From contig NZ_JAGJTM010000001.1 in the NCBI RefSeq assembly GCF_018221685.1, forward strand, positions 218,501 through 282,500: a DNA stretch of 64,000 nt, given 5' to 3'. Of the stretch, positions 28,810 to 38,276 are shown piece by piece; positions within the stretch are counted from its first letter, which is position 1, and every line of letters begins with the position of its first letter. The translations under genes were made by a program, and so were the position numbers. Under the pieces are notes generated by a model, which saw only the letters and a program-made list of their open reading frames with translations, ran no database searches and was not told where the DNA came from. Source of the DNA: Bombella apis. Lineage in GTDB: Bacteria > Pseudomonadota > Alphaproteobacteria > Acetobacterales > Acetobacteraceae.

Positions 28810-29643
28810 ATGCGCCGGACTACAATCGCAGACTTCCAGACCATGAAGGATGAGGGTCGGCGGATCGCCATGCTCACGGTCTATGATTACGCTTCGGCCC
28901 TGATTGCCGAGCAGGCGGGCGTGCCGGTCATTCTGGTGGGGGATTCTCTGGGCATGGTCATGCAGGGGCGGGATACGACCCTGCCCGTGCGTGTGGAGGA
29001 CATGATCTATCATGCACGGATGGTCCGCCAGGGCAGCCATAAAGCCCTTATTGTGGTCGACCTGCCCTTCCTTTCCTATGCTACCGAGCAGGATGCCGTG
29101 GATGCGGCCCGCCGTGTGATGCAGGAGGGTGGTGGACAGGCCCTGAAGCTGGAAGGCGGCCGGGAGATTGCCCCGGTCGTGCGTCGGCTGACGGAAATGG
29201 GTGTGCCCGTCATGGGGCATCTGGGTCTGACACCGCAGTCCCAGCATCAGATCGGCCTGCGGGCGCAGGCAAAGCAGGTCGAGGCCGCCCGTAAACTTCT
29301 GGACGATGCCCGTGCGCTGGAGGAGGCCGGAGCTTTCGGTATTGTGCTGGAGGTCATTCCCGCCGAGCTGGCCGAGCTGGTTTCCAGAACCCTGACCATT
29401 CCGACCATCGGGATCGGAGCCGGGCCGGGTTGTGATGGGCAGGTCCAGGTCTGGCATGACGTGCTGGGTCTTTTCGAAGGCAAATCCCCTCGTCATGCCC
29501 ATCGGTTTGCTGAAATCGGAGAGCAGATGGTTGGAGCCTTGTCCCATTATGTCCGGCAGGTTGAGGAAGGCTCTTTCCCGACACAGGCACAGAGCGTGAG
29601 CATGAAGTCGGATGTACTGGCCAGCCTGAAGGCGGGGGAATGA
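28810..29643 (+). CDS. panB: 3-methyl-2-oxobutanoate hydroxymethyltransferase
   Basis: First committed enzyme of pantothenate synthesis, adding a hydroxymethyl group from methylene-THF to ketoisovalerate (a product of the ilv pathway encoded just upstream). The 277-residue TIM barrel shows TVYDYASALIAEQAGVPVIL, VGDSLGMVMQG, KLEGG and IPTIGIGAGPGCDGQVQVWHD. AAGGA lies eight bases before the ATG and 23 bp follow the speE stop. panC is not in the window. Confidence 0.96.
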   Translation: MRRTTIADFQTMKDEGRRIAMLTVYDYASALIAEQAGVPVILVGDSLGMVMQGRDTTLPVRVEDMIYHARMVRQGSHKALIVVDLPFLSYATEQDAVDAARRVMQEGGGQALKLEGGREIAPVVRRLTEMGVPVMGHLGLTPQSQHQIGLRAQAKQVEAARKLLDDARALEEAGAFGIVLEVIPAELAELVSRTLTIPTIGIGAGPGCDGQVQVWHDVLGLFEGKSPRHAHRFAEIGEQMVGALSHYVRQVEEGSFPTQAQSVSMKSDVLASLKAGE

Positions 29644-29755
29644 CCAGCTCCCCCAGGTGGGGAACGTGGTGAAGCCTTGCCCGGGCCCGGATTGTCAGAC
29701 GGGGATGAAGCAGGCAGAGTGGTGAACTTCCCCTGTATTTACAGGATAAAACAGA

Positions 29756-30898
29756 ATGACGGATGAAACATTGAAGTCCAGCCCCCTTCAGGCGCTGCAT
29801 GAAGAGCTGAAGGCCACGATGGGATGCTATGCAGGCTATGCCCTGCCCGAGCATTACCCTCTCGGCATGGAGGTGGAGCATCTTCATACCCGCAAGCAGG
29901 CGGGGCTGTTTGACATCTCCTTTCTGGGGCAGGTCCGTATCCGTGCAAAAGAGGATAATGCCGCTGTTGTTGCTGAGGCGCTCGAAGCTCTGATGCCTCT
30001 GGACATCATGGGGCTTGAGAAGAACCGGGTCCGTTATGGCCTGTTGACGACTGATCAGGGCGGTATCCGGGATGATCTGGCCATTTCCCGTCAGGAAGAA
30101 GAGTTCATCCTGACACTCAATGGCCAGAACAGGGAAGACAATGCTGATTATCTCGAAAATGCCATTGGCAATGATTGCAGGCTGATCCGGGAATTTGACC
30201 GGGCCATGCTGTCCCTTCAGGGCCCTCTGTCGGCCGAGGTTCTGGCCCGTGTGCTGGACCAGACGACCATCATGGGGATGCGGTATCGGGACAGTCTGGC
30301 CATGCAGTGGGAGGGTGGCAGCCTCATTGTATCCCGTTTCGGTTATACGGGTATGGAAGGGTTCGATCTTTCTCTGGAGGCCAGTCAGGCTGAAGCCTTT
30401 GCCCGCCGTCTGCTGGACGATCCCGATGTGGCTCCGGCCGGGCTGGAGACACGGAACAGCCTGCGGATGGAAGCCGGGCTGTGTCTGTATGGGGCGGACA
30501 TCGACAAAACCACATCTCCGGTGGAGGCCGCTCTGGTCAGCAGCATAGCTGCCTGTCGCCGGGCCGGCGGAGCACGGGCGGGGGGGTACCCTGGTGCCGG
30601 GACGATCGAAGGGCAGATGGAACATGGCGTATACCGCCAGCGCGTTGGTCTGCGTCCGGAAGGGGACGTGCTGCTGGGTGGCGGTGTGGAACTCTTCTCG
30701 GATGAAGGAAGGACAGACCGGGTCGGGCGCATTACGTCTGGCTGTTTCAGTCCGACCCTGCGGGCCATGATTGCCATGGCGTATGTCACACCATCCCATG
30801 CAGCAGAGGGTACGGTGCTTTACGCCGCCGATGCGGACGGGCAGCTCCACAAGGTTTCTGTCACGGCTTTGCCCTTCGTCCCGCAGACGGCCCGCTGA
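29756..30898 (+). CDS. gcvT: Glycine cleavage system aminomethyltransferase (T protein)
   Basis: Transfers the methylene group of glycine from the H-protein lipoyl arm to tetrahydrofolate. The 380-residue protein has FDISFLGQVRI, GGIRDDLAISR, FGYTGMEGFDLSL and the folate-domain RMEAGLCLYGADIDKTTSPVEA. In the GYTG motif the following residues are Met-Glu rather than the more common Glu-Asp/Ala. gcvH and gcvP, often adjacent, are not found here. AGGA is about ten bases upstream. Confidence 0.9.
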   Translation: MTDETLKSSPLQALHEELKATMGCYAGYALPEHYPLGMEVEHLHTRKQAGLFDISFLGQVRIRAKEDNAAVVAEALEALMPLDIMGLEKNRVRYGLLTTDQGGIRDDLAISRQEEEFILTLNGQNREDNADYLENAIGNDCRLIREFDRAMLSLQGPLSAEVLARVLDQTTIMGMRYRDSLAMQWEGGSLIVSRFGYTGMEGFDLSLEASQAEAFARRLLDDPDVAPAGLETRNSLRMEAGLCLYGADIDKTTSPVEAALVSSIAACRRAGGARAGGYPGAGTIEGQMEHGVYRQRVGLRPEGDVLLGGGVELFSDEGRTDRVGRITSGCFSPTLRAMIAMAYVTPSHAAEGTVLYAADADGQLHKVSVTALPFVPQTAR

Positions 30899-31110
30899 GC
30901 AGAAGACACCTGAGTGAAAGTTTGTGAACAGGGCTTTACACGGCCCTGTTTTTTGGTGAGGCTCGCATTCATGCAGGGCTTGAGGCAGGCCTTGTCCGCC
31001 TTCTCCCACAGTGGGAGAGGACTGACAGGAATGTGTGTTGCCTCCGGCCATTTTTTTTGCTCAGCGTGGTTCCATCGGCAGCTGGGCGGGGCAACTCAGG
31101 GAGAGTCGAA

Positions 31111-31413
31111 ATGAGCGAGAGCATCCATATTCTGGCACTGGTCACCATTGCTGAAGAGAAAGCCGCCCAGCTTGAGAAAGCCGTGCAGGTCTGTGCTGGT
31201 CATTCGCTGAAGGAAGAAGCCTGCCAGCGTTACGAAATTTCCCGTGATGCTGAGAAGAAGGGGCGTTTCATGGTCAGCGAGATCTGGGCCAGCAAGGACG
31301 GGTTCGAAACCCACCTTGCCAGCAAGCATTTTGGCGCTCTGGCCGGTTTCATCAAGGAGCATGGAGCCGAGCTGGAGGTCATCCGACAGCAGCCTCTGCA
31401 TCCCGCATCGTAA
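31111..31413 (+). CDS. Antibiotic biosynthesis monooxygenase (ABM) family protein, putative quinol monooxygenase
   Basis: A 100-residue ferredoxin-like protein of the ABM/YgiN type: ILALVTIAEEKAAQLEKAVQ, then CQRYEISRDAEKKGRFMVSE and IWASKDGFETHLASKHF. YgiN relatives act on quinols. The in-frame extension to 31033 has no family similarity and the ATG at 31111 follows GGGAGAGTCGAA. A fructokinase gene begins 24 bp downstream. Confidence 0.82.
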   Translation: MSESIHILALVTIAEEKAAQLEKAVQVCAGHSLKEEACQRYEISRDAEKKGRFMVSEIWASKDGFETHLASKHFGALAGFIKEHGAELEVIRQQPLHPAS

Positions 31414-31437
31414 GCTGGATTAAGGGAGAATCATCAC

Positions 31438-32397
31438 ATGGCTGATTATCGTCTTGGAATTGATTTTGGCGGCACGAAAATCGAAATTCTTGCTCTGGAC
31501 CGCAGTGGCAAGGAAGTGCTGCGCGAGCGTATTCCCAACCCCGGGGTTTATGACAAGGCCATCGAGGCCATCCGGGACCTGGTGCTGAAGGCTGAGGACC
31601 AGATCGGCTGTGTGCCTGCCCATCGCATCACGGGGACTCAGCTGACATCCACTCTGGGCATCGGCATCCCCGGGTCCCTGTCCCCCGAGACAGGCCTGGT
31701 CCGCAACTCCAACGCTACATGGCTGAACAACAATGCCTTCAAGCGTGATGTGGAGGAGAGTCTTGGCCGTCCCGTGCGTGTTGAAAATGATGCCAACTGC
31801 TTCGCTTTGTCCGAAGCTGCTGATGGCGCTGGTGCCGGTTATTCCGTCGTTTTGGGCGTGATCATCGGGACAGGCATGGGCGGTGGCATCGTGGCCAATG
31901 CTCGGGTGCTCTCCGGTCATCATCACATCGCCGGTGAATGGGGTCATATCCCTCTGCCGTGGGCAAAGCCGGAAGACATGCCCATGCGGAAGTGTTTCTG
32001 TGGCAATGAGGGCTGTCAGGAGCGCTATCTCTGTGGCCCGGCACTGGCTGCGGAATGGAAGGGTGAAGGCAACCGCTCCCCGAACGGAATTGAAGAGGCG
32101 GCCCGTAATGGGGATGAAGCCGCCATCCGTGCGCTGGACCTCTACATGGACCGTTTCGCCCGGGCCTGTGCGCAGGCTGTCAATTTCCTCGATCCTGATG
32201 TGATCGTGCTGGGTGGTGGCGTGTCCAATCTTCCCAGCATCTACGAGCGTGTGCCCAAGCTGCTGCCCCGTTATGTAATTACATCGCCTTGCACGACACC
32301 AATCGTGCAGAACCGTCATGGTGACAGCTCTGGTGTGCGTGGGGCTGCCTGGCTGTGGGATGTAGCCGAAAATGGCATTTCCAAGAAAAATGCCTGA
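31438..32397 (+). CDS. mak: ROK-family fructokinase (Mak-like)
   Basis: Cytoplasmic sugar kinase of 319 residues. The phosphate loop IDFGGTKIEILALD is at residues 8-21, with NSNATWLNNNAF, ENDANCFALSEA containing the catalytic Asp, and GEWGHIPLPW. The zinc-binding CFCGNEGCQERYLCG and C-terminal HGDSSGVRGAAWLW follow. The pattern matches E. coli Mak almost motif for motif, so fructose (possibly mannose) is the likely substrate, fitting a sugar-feeding acetic acid bacterium. Confidence 0.9.
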   Translation: MADYRLGIDFGGTKIEILALDRSGKEVLRERIPNPGVYDKAIEAIRDLVLKAEDQIGCVPAHRITGTQLTSTLGIGIPGSLSPETGLVRNSNATWLNNNAFKRDVEESLGRPVRVENDANCFALSEAADGAGAGYSVVLGVIIGTGMGGGIVANARVLSGHHHIAGEWGHIPLPWAKPEDMPMRKCFCGNEGCQERYLCGPALAAEWKGEGNRSPNGIEEAARNGDEAAIRALDLYMDRFARACAQAVNFLDPDVIVLGGGVSNLPSIYERVPKLLPRYVITSPCTTPIVQNRHGDSSGVRGAAWLWDVAENGISKKNA

Positions 32398-32422
32398 TCC
32401 GGCATTGCCAGCAGCATGAGGC

Positions 32423-32457
32423 AAGGGCCTGCTCCCTCAGGGGGCAGGCCCTTTTTT
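32423..32457. terminator. Terminator after mak
   Basis: AAGGGCCTGC / GCAGGCCCTT arms are followed by six Ts. Confidence 0.9.
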
Positions 32458-32577
32458 CATGGGGCGGCCATCATGAAAAAAAACCGCCTGCCCCTCATGG
32501 AAAGGCAGACGGTCTGTTCCGATGGTGCGCTGGCCAGCCCTTCCTGCCCCGGCTAGGAGCAGGAAGAACGGGGTAGC

Positions 32578-34038
32578 TCAGACGGAGTAGTACATCTCAA
32601 ACTCAACCGGATGCGGTGTGTGCTCAAAGCGGTATACGTCCTGCATCTTCAGCGTGATGTAGCTTTCGATCTGGTCCTTGGTGAAGACATCACCTTCCAG
32701 AAGGAAGGCATGATCGGTCTTCAGGGCCTCCAGAGCTTCACGCAGGGAGCCGCAGACAGTCGGAATCATGTTCAGCTCTTCCTGCGGCAGCTCGTACAGG
32801 TCCTTGTCCATGGCTTCGCCCGGGTGGATCTTGTTGCGGATGCCGTCCAGACCAGCCATCAGCATGGCACTGAAGGCAAGGTAGGGGTTGGCTGTCGGGT
32901 CGGGGAAGCGGACCTCGACACGCTTTGCCTTCGGGCTTGTAGCGTAGGGGATACGACAGGATGCAGAGCGGTTGGCGGAGGAATAAGCCAGCAGCACAGG
33001 GGCTTCAAACCCCGGAATCAGCCGCTTGTAGGAGTTGGTGGAGGGATTGGTGAAGGCATTCAGTGCCTTGGCGTGTTTGATGATCCCGCCAATGTAATAC
33101 AGGGCCTCATCGGAAAGGTCAGCATAGCGCTTGCCAGCAAAGAGCGGCTTGCCGTCCTTCCAGACGGACTGATGCACATGCATGCCGGTGCCGTTGTCGC
33201 CATAGATGGGCTTCGGCATGAAGGTGGCCGTCTTGCCGTAGGAATGGGCGACATTGTGCACGCAGTATTTGTAGATCTGCATGAAGTCGGCTGACTTCAC
33301 CAGTGTGGCGAAGGCCGTGCCCAGCTCGTGCTGGCTGCGGGCCACTTCATGGTGATGCTTCTCGATCGGCAGACCCATCTCGCCCATGGTAGCCAGCATC
33401 TCGGCGCGCAGGTCATGTTCGCTGTCCACCGGCGGAACAGGGAAATACCCACCCTTGCGGGCCGGGCGATGGCCCATGTTGCCTTCCGGGTAGTCCTTCA
33501 GGGCAGCTTCCGGCCCTTCGATGCTGTCGAGGTGGTAGGTGCCGTAATTCTCACCCGTGCCGAAGCGGACACTGTCGAAAATGAAGAACTCGGCTTCCGG
33601 GCCGAAGAACGCCGTATCACCCAGGCCACTCTTCTTCAGGTAGGCTTCGGCCTGTTTGGCTGTCGCACGGGGGTCACGATTGTAATAGCCGCCCGTTCTG
33701 GGGTCGATGATGTCGCAGATCAGGATGAGCTGCGGGCGGGCGGAGAAGGGGTCGACCACGGCTGTTTCCGGGTCCGGCAGCAGGACCATGTCGGACTCGT
33801 TGATGGCCTTCCACCCCTGGATGGAGGAGCCGTCAAACATGAAGCCTTCCGTGAAGGTGTCCTCTTCAATGGTGCGGACCGTCTGCGTGGTGTGCTGCCA
33901 TTTGCCCTTCGTGTCGGTGAAGCGGAGATCAACGAACTCGATGCCGTGCTCTTCGATCAGCTCAAAAACGCGCTGGATGGCGGCTTTCTGAGGGGAAGGG
34001 CGTTGTGCGGAAGGAGAGGAAACTGCTTTTTTCGCCAT
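32578..34038 (-). CDS. glnA: Glutamine synthetase type I
   Basis: Dodecameric enzyme making glutamine from glutamate and ammonia. In 486 residues it shows [15 protein letters not shown], the latch [38 protein letters not shown] and [11 protein letters not shown]. The adenylylation tyrosine is Tyr415 in DKDLYELP (Tyr397 in E. coli), so control by GlnE is expected. The N-terminus has about 20 extra residues ([20 protein letters not shown]) over E. coli GlnA; GAGG ten bases upstream supports this start over 34125. The PII gene glnB, often adjacent, is not here. Confidence 0.95.
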   Translation of the reverse strand: MAKKAVSSPSAQRPSPQKAAIQRVFELIEEHGIEFVDLRFTDTKGKWQHTTQTVRTIEEDTFTEGFMFDGSSIQGWKAINESDMVLLPDPETAVVDPFSARPQLILICDIIDPRTGGYYNRDPRATAKQAEAYLKKSGLGDTAFFGPEAEFFIFDSVRFGTGENYGTYHLDSIEGPEAALKDYPEGNMGHRPARKGGYFPVPPVDSEHDLRAEMLATMGEMGLPIEKHHHEVARSQHELGTAFATLVKSADFMQIYKYCVHNVAHSYGKTATFMPKPIYGDNGTGMHVHQSVWKDGKPLFAGKRYADLSDEALYYIGGIIKHAKALNAFTNPSTNSYKRLIPGFEAPVLLAYSSANRSASCRIPYATSPKAKRVEVRFPDPTANPYLAFSAMLMAGLDGIRNKIHPGEAMDKDLYELPQEELNMIPTVCGSLREALEALKTDHAFLLEGDVFTKDQIESYITLKMQDVYRFEHTPHPVEFEMYYSV

Positions 34039-34199
34039 GGCTGCGTGCCTCGCAATTTTTGGACTGATACCAAAACGATTAGGGGACAATTGGTCATCTG
34101 TCGAGTGCTTGCTCATAAACTTCATTTTATGAGACAGTGCTGCCTCAGTTTTTTATAATCCCCGGCATCTGTGCCGTATGGAAAATCCATCTGGTGGTC

Positions 34200-35687
34200 A
34201 TGTCTGCGCCTTCCCCTGTAAAAATATCCGACGCCCTTTTTTTTCATGAGACCCTGCCATGGACACCTGATGACGTGAACCGTCAGCTTGCCAGCAGTCT
34301 TGCTGGCATGGATGACGGGGAGCTGTTTCTGGAATACCGGGAAGAAGAGACGCTGGGGCTGGAAAATGGCCTGCTGCGGACGGCTGGTTTCAACCGCTCT
34401 TCAGGGTTTGGCCTGCGGGGTGTCACGGGCAGCCAGACCATCTTTGCCCACTCGGATCTTCTGGGGATGGGGGCGTTGCGGCGTGCCGCCGAGGGGCTGG
34501 GCAGTGTAGAGCGCATGGCTCTCCGACCGGACCAGCGGGCCCCTTCCCGCCTGCAGGAGGCTGCGGCGGCAGATGGACGGGCCTTTCTTTATGGTGCAGC
34601 ACATCCGCTTGAGGGGGGGGATTTCTCACAGCGTGCGGCGTTGCTGGGAGAGATTGAGGCCTATGGGCGAGGGTTGGACCACCGTGTCGTGCAGGTGAAT
34701 GTGACCCTCAACACGCAGTGGCAGGTCGTGCGGATCATGCGTCCTGCGTTTCTTCAGGAGGGGCATGCAGGGCCGCTGGTGGATGTCCGTCCGCTGGTCC
34801 GGCTCGATGTTTCCGTGGTGGTGGAGCAGGGCGGACGGCGGGAGAGTGGCCGTGCTGGACAGGGAGGGCGGTATGCTCTGTCCCGCCTTATGGAGCCGTC
34901 CTGCTGGCAGGCCATGACACAAGAGGCCCTGCGGCAGGCCCTGGTGACGCTGGAGGCCGTGGCGGCTCCGGCAGGGGACATGCCGGTTGTGCTGGGGGCC
35001 GGCTGGCCCGGGATTCTGTTGCATGAGGCTGTCGGGCACGGGCTTGAGGGTGATTTCAACCGCAAGGGTACGTCTGTTTTTTCCGGGTGCGTGGGCCAGC
35101 GTATTGCTGCCCCGGGGGTGACTGTTCTGGATGACGGCACCTTGCCGGAGCGGCGTGGCTCCCTGAACATGGATGATGAGGGAACTCCCACCAGCCGGAC
35201 CGTGCTGATTGAAGACGGGATATTGCAGGGATACATGCAGGACCGGCTGAATGCCCGCCTGACATCAGTAACGCCAACAGGGAATGGCCGCCGTCAGTCC
35301 TATGCCCATGCGCCGATGCCGCGCATGACCAATACCATCATGGCGGGGGGACAGGCCTCGGAGGAGGAAATGATCCGCTCCACGAAGAAGGGCCTGTATG
35401 CCCGCAATTTTGGTGGCGGGCAGGTTGATATCACCTCTGGCAAATTCGTGTTTGCTGCTTCGGAAGCCTATCTGATTGAAGATGGCCGGGTTACGGCACC
35501 AGTGCGTGGGGCGACGCTGATTGGCAGTGGAGCAGCGGTGATGGAGCAGATCAGCATGATCGGCCCCGCCATGGAGCTGGACCCGGGCATAGGGACATGT
35601 GGCAAGGCCGGGCAGGGTGTGCCTGTTGGTGTGGGGCAGCCCATGCTGAAGGTGAGTGGCCTGACAGTTGGAGGGACAGCGTCCTGA
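34200..35687 (+). CDS. tldD: Metalloprotease TldD
   Basis: Partner of TldE (PmbA) in a zinc protease that degrades or matures small proteins. The 495-residue protein has the HEAVGHGLEGD zinc motif at about 275-285, NMDDEGTPTSRTVLIEDGIL, and the C-terminal GTCGKAGQGVPVGVGQP. The start at 34200 is taken by comparison with family length. It is divergent from glnA with 161 bp between starts. TldE is not in the window. Confidence 0.93.
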   Translation: MSAPSPVKISDALFFHETLPWTPDDVNRQLASSLAGMDDGELFLEYREEETLGLENGLLRTAGFNRSSGFGLRGVTGSQTIFAHSDLLGMGALRRAAEGLGSVERMALRPDQRAPSRLQEAAAADGRAFLYGAAHPLEGGDFSQRAALLGEIEAYGRGLDHRVVQVNVTLNTQWQVVRIMRPAFLQEGHAGPLVDVRPLVRLDVSVVVEQGGRRESGRAGQGGRYALSRLMEPSCWQAMTQEALRQALVTLEAVAAPAGDMPVVLGAGWPGILLHEAVGHGLEGDFNRKGTSVFSGCVGQRIAAPGVTVLDDGTLPERRGSLNMDDEGTPTSRTVLIEDGILQGYMQDRLNARLTSVTPTGNGRRQSYAHAPMPRMTNTIMAGGQASEEEMIRSTKKGLYARNFGGGQVDITSGKFVFAASEAYLIEDGRVTAPVRGATLIGSGAAVMEQISMIGPAMELDPGIGTCGKAGQGVPVGVGQPMLKVSGLTVGGTAS

Positions 35688-35696
35688 TGACTATCT

Positions 35697-35723
35697 GGAA
35701 ACAGACCATTGGTCTGGTTTTCC
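35697..35723 (+). terminator. Terminator of tldD
   Basis: GGAAACAGACCA-TT-GGTCTGGTTTTCC forms a hairpin (CAGACCA / TGGTCTG core) ending in a short T-run, ten bases after the stop codon. Confidence 0.65.
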
Positions 35724-35858
35724 CCGGGGCTGTCCCGGATAGATAAAACAAATGGAATATGTTTCAGATATAAATAAGTTTTCATTTCTCTATTGCAAAC
35801 TATCTTTTTGCTGTCGTAATGTTTTCTCATCACAACAATGGGATGATGGTTTATCGTG

Positions 35859-36998
35859 ATGAAGACGTCCGTGCGTTACGCAGCCCTTCTGTCCAGTCTT
35901 TTTGCAGGTACTTTCGGTGCCTGTGCAGATGTGCATGCTGCGGAGACGGCTGTGGCGGCCAGTAACGGTAACGGAGCAGGTGACAGTTCGGCCCAGAAAA
36001 CGGGCAAAGCCACCCAGCCAGCCAGCGCAGCTGCGGGGACGACTGTTGCGGCTTCCTCCCATGAGGCTGCTGCCCAGAAGCCGGTCGTGTCCATTGCGGA
36101 GAAACCAGCCTCCAAGCCATTGCCGGAGCAGTGGTATACGGGGTCCCTCTATTCTCCCTCACCAGCTCTGCCTGTCCCGGGCATGATTGCTGTGGAGCCT
36201 TATGTAGCGGCTGGCCTGCCTGCCGGTGCGTTTGATTCCAACGGGCATCTCAATACCCGGAAGGGAGCCGGGGGGCAGCATTCCATTTCCCAGTTTTCGC
36301 TGGCGAAATATGGTATTACGGACCATCTGTCCATCTATCTGCTGCCGACATACAGCTATAGCTGGGGGAATCATACCAAACATTCCGGCCTGAAGTTTAA
36401 TGATCTGCCGGTGGAGTTCCAGTACCGTCTGACACCGCATTATACGCCGTCCATCACGCTTTATTTTGGTGTGAATACCCCGACAGGTGATTACAAGAAC
36501 CTTTCCAATGCGTCAGAGGGGGTTGGCCAGGGTGTCTGGGCACTTCGCTATGGTGTGCACAGCCAGTTTGCCCTGCCGTTTTTTGACCATGCAATGCGTG
36601 TGCGTCTTTGGGCGCAGGTCCGCCATCCGGTGGCCAGTACGAAACTGCGCAACATCACCAGTTATGGGACAGAGAAAGGTTTCACCGGGCGTGGTCATGC
36701 CGGTCCCTATGGGAATGAGGGTGGTTCAGTCGAGCTGGGTATCACCAAGAAGTGGGTGTTTGCGCTGGACCTGTACCATACCTGGGCTACATCCAGTTCG
36801 GTCAATGGGTACAATGTTTATTCAAAGAAATACATCAACTCTCGGACGGGTTGGTCCGGTGCCTTCAATGTCGGGCCTGGGATTGAATATAACTGGACGT
36901 CGAGTGTTGGTGGGATTGTCGGTGTGATCCTGCCGGTGGCCGGGCACAATACGTCCCGGTCCATCTCACCGGAAGCCGCTGTGTTTGCCGTGTTCTGA
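35859..36998 (+). CDS. Outer-membrane beta-barrel protein, MetA-pathway transporter-like
   Basis: A 379-residue exported protein. A signal peptide (MKTSVRYAALLSSLFAGTFG to about residue 28, cut near VHA-AE) is followed by an Ala/Lys-rich low-complexity spacer (about 30-85). A barrel domain of alternating strands ends in a terminal Phe, typical of outer-membrane proteins. Segments such as ITDHLSIYLLPTYSYSWG, TLYFGVNTPTGDY and VGPGIEYNWTSSVGGIVGV fit the family annotated as transporters of the MetA pathway of phenol degradation; the substrate is unknown. GTG 35856 directly before the ATG is the alternative start. Confidence 0.75.
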   Translation: MKTSVRYAALLSSLFAGTFGACADVHAAETAVAASNGNGAGDSSAQKTGKATQPASAAAGTTVAASSHEAAAQKPVVSIAEKPASKPLPEQWYTGSLYSPSPALPVPGMIAVEPYVAAGLPAGAFDSNGHLNTRKGAGGQHSISQFSLAKYGITDHLSIYLLPTYSYSWGNHTKHSGLKFNDLPVEFQYRLTPHYTPSITLYFGVNTPTGDYKNLSNASEGVGQGVWALRYGVHSQFALPFFDHAMRVRLWAQVRHPVASTKLRNITSYGTEKGFTGRGHAGPYGNEGGSVELGITKKWVFALDLYHTWATSSSVNGYNVYSKKYINSRTGWSGAFNVGPGIEYNWTSSVGGIVGVILPVAGHNTSRSISPEAAVFAVF

Positions 36999-37018
36999 TC
37001 AGCTCTTCATCGGACAGG

Positions 37019-37055
37019 AAAAACCCCCACCTGATTTTCAGGCGGGGGTTTTTTT
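37019..37055. terminator. Bidirectional terminator between the barrel-protein gene and yggT
   Basis: AAAAACCCCC-A-CCTGA / TCAGG-C-GGGGGTTTTT with a TTT loop serves both converging genes. Confidence 0.9.
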
Positions 37056-37059
37056 CGTT

Positions 37060-37383
37060 TCAGCCCTGTGGGAGGAAGAAGATTCTGAAAATGCTCTTCA
37101 GGATGAAGGGAATGCCATACTGAATGGCCAGGAGCAGGATGAGGGGGGAGAAGTCCATCATGCCTGTGTCTGGTAGAATATTGCGGATGGGTTGCAGAAC
37201 GGGCTCCACAAGCCTTGCCAGTATCTCAAGAAGGCTACTCACGAAGCGGTTGGTCTGAGGGTTTATGACGCCAAAACCGATGGCCATGGAGGCAAGGCAG
37301 TAGGCAAGGATGATCCATGTATAAACATCCAGCACCACCATGAGGAGATTGATGACCTGGAGATAGATGATGGCAGCATGCAC
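37060..37383 (-). CDS. YggT family membrane protein
   Basis: A 107-residue integral membrane protein with two hydrophobic segments, about 5-30 (IIYLQVINLLMVVLDVYTWI) and about 75-100. Between them is the family signature LLEILARLVEPVLQPIRNILP. The family is linked to cell-division and envelope assembly phenotypes and resembles plastid CCB3/YlmG; no enzymatic role is known. The GTG at 37383, ten bases after GGAAGG, is taken as the start because no in-frame ATG fits. Confidence 0.85.
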   Translation of the reverse strand: MHAAIIYLQVINLLMVVLDVYTWIILAYCLASMAIGFGVINPQTNRFVSSLLEILARLVEPVLQPIRNILPDTGMMDFSPLILLLAIQYGIPFILKSIFRIFFLPQG

Positions 37384-37523
37384 AGGCGGATATCCTTCCT
37401 GATGGCGTGAGGAGATGCAGACCCACACATGTAACAATCTTCTGCATGGCTGGCGAGACCAATTGCTGGGCAGTCACGACTTGACAGTTCATGGCGTGCA
37501 TGGTGTCTTGAACGGCAGATTGT

Positions 37524-37599
37524 GGGGCTATAGCTCAGTTGGGAGAGCGCCTCGTTCGCAATGAGGAGGCCAGGGGTTCGACTCCCCTTAGCTCCACCA
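37524..37599 (+). tRNA. tRNA-Ala (anticodon CGC)
   Basis: A full 76-nt cloverleaf. Acceptor GGGGCTA pairs with TAGCTCC; the D-arm is GCTC...GAGC. The anticodon stem CCTCG/TGAGG encloses loop TTCGCAA with anticodon CGC. The T-arm is AGGGG-TTCGACT-CCCCT, and CCA is encoded. It reads GCG codons and stands alone upstream of the Mla operon's 3' end. Confidence 0.96.
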
Positions 37600-37685
37600 C
37601 GATTTTCCTGAAAAACAGTTTGGGATGGCATCGGGGAAGAGGGCTGGGACTGGTTCACTGTTTCAGTCCCGGGGGCCGTCTTGCT

Positions 37686-38276
37686 TTACGGTGTTGCTGG
37701 GATGGATCTGGAGATATGCTCCGCCAGCTGTATTACGAGTTTCCGCATCAGTGCGGCCGTATCGGCATCTGTCCTGACAGGCCCGTTGGCAGCGAGATGC
37801 GCAATGTTGCGGACCATCGGTTTGTGGCGATCATGCGGAACAATGGCCCAATGGGCGTTCAGTATGGCATGACCGCTCACATCCACATCGAATTCGGAAA
37901 TGGCAACCATGATCTGCATGTCGGCTGCCTGGGCCAGGGGCTGGTCCGTCACCAGGATGTCATGCTGGAAGGCAGCCACTTCGTTGGTGATCAGGTCCGT
38001 AATGCCAAGGGACAGGCGGGATGCCCAGCGGGAGTTGGGGCTGCGGCGGATTTCCTCCCCCTGACGGGTGATGATCTCCTGGCTGTCCAGATAGTCCGGC
38101 ATGATGATCCGGCTGATCTGCACGATGGTTGTTTGCGGAGACACCTGGAGGGATTTCGTATCGGTATGGACAGGAATGCCGAGCGTATAGATGTGCAGCT
38201 GGGGAGATGCACAGCCTGCAAGCAGGGTGCAGCTTCCCAGAAGGGCAAGAACAGTACGGCGTGATGGAAACATCAT
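37686..38276 (-). CDS. ABC-type transport auxiliary lipoprotein (PqiC/LptE-like partner of an MCE system)
   Basis: Exported lipoprotein of 196 residues with a lipobox LLAGC near residue 22 and an intermembrane-transport PqiC-like body (QLHIYTLGIP, IVQISRIIMPDYLDSQEII, NSRWASRLSLGITDLITNEV). It is the last gene of the mlaE-mlaF-mlaD operon and its start overlaps the mlaD stop by 4 bp. In related systems this lipoprotein completes the route between the inner-membrane MCE complex and the outer membrane. Confidence 0.85.
   Translation of the reverse strand: MMFPSRRTVLALLGSCTLLAGCASPQLHIYTLGIPVHTDTKSLQVSPQTTIVQISRIIMPDYLDSQEIITRQGEEIRRSPNSRWASRLSLGITDLITNEVAAFQHDILVTDQPLAQAADMQIMVAISEFDVDVSGHAILNAHWAIVPHDRHKPMVRNIAHLAANGPVRTDADTAALMRKLVIQLAEHISRSIPATP

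Noticed and set aside
29354..31051. 565-codon minus-strand open frame
   Set aside because: Antisense to panB end and gcvT; no recognisable domain.
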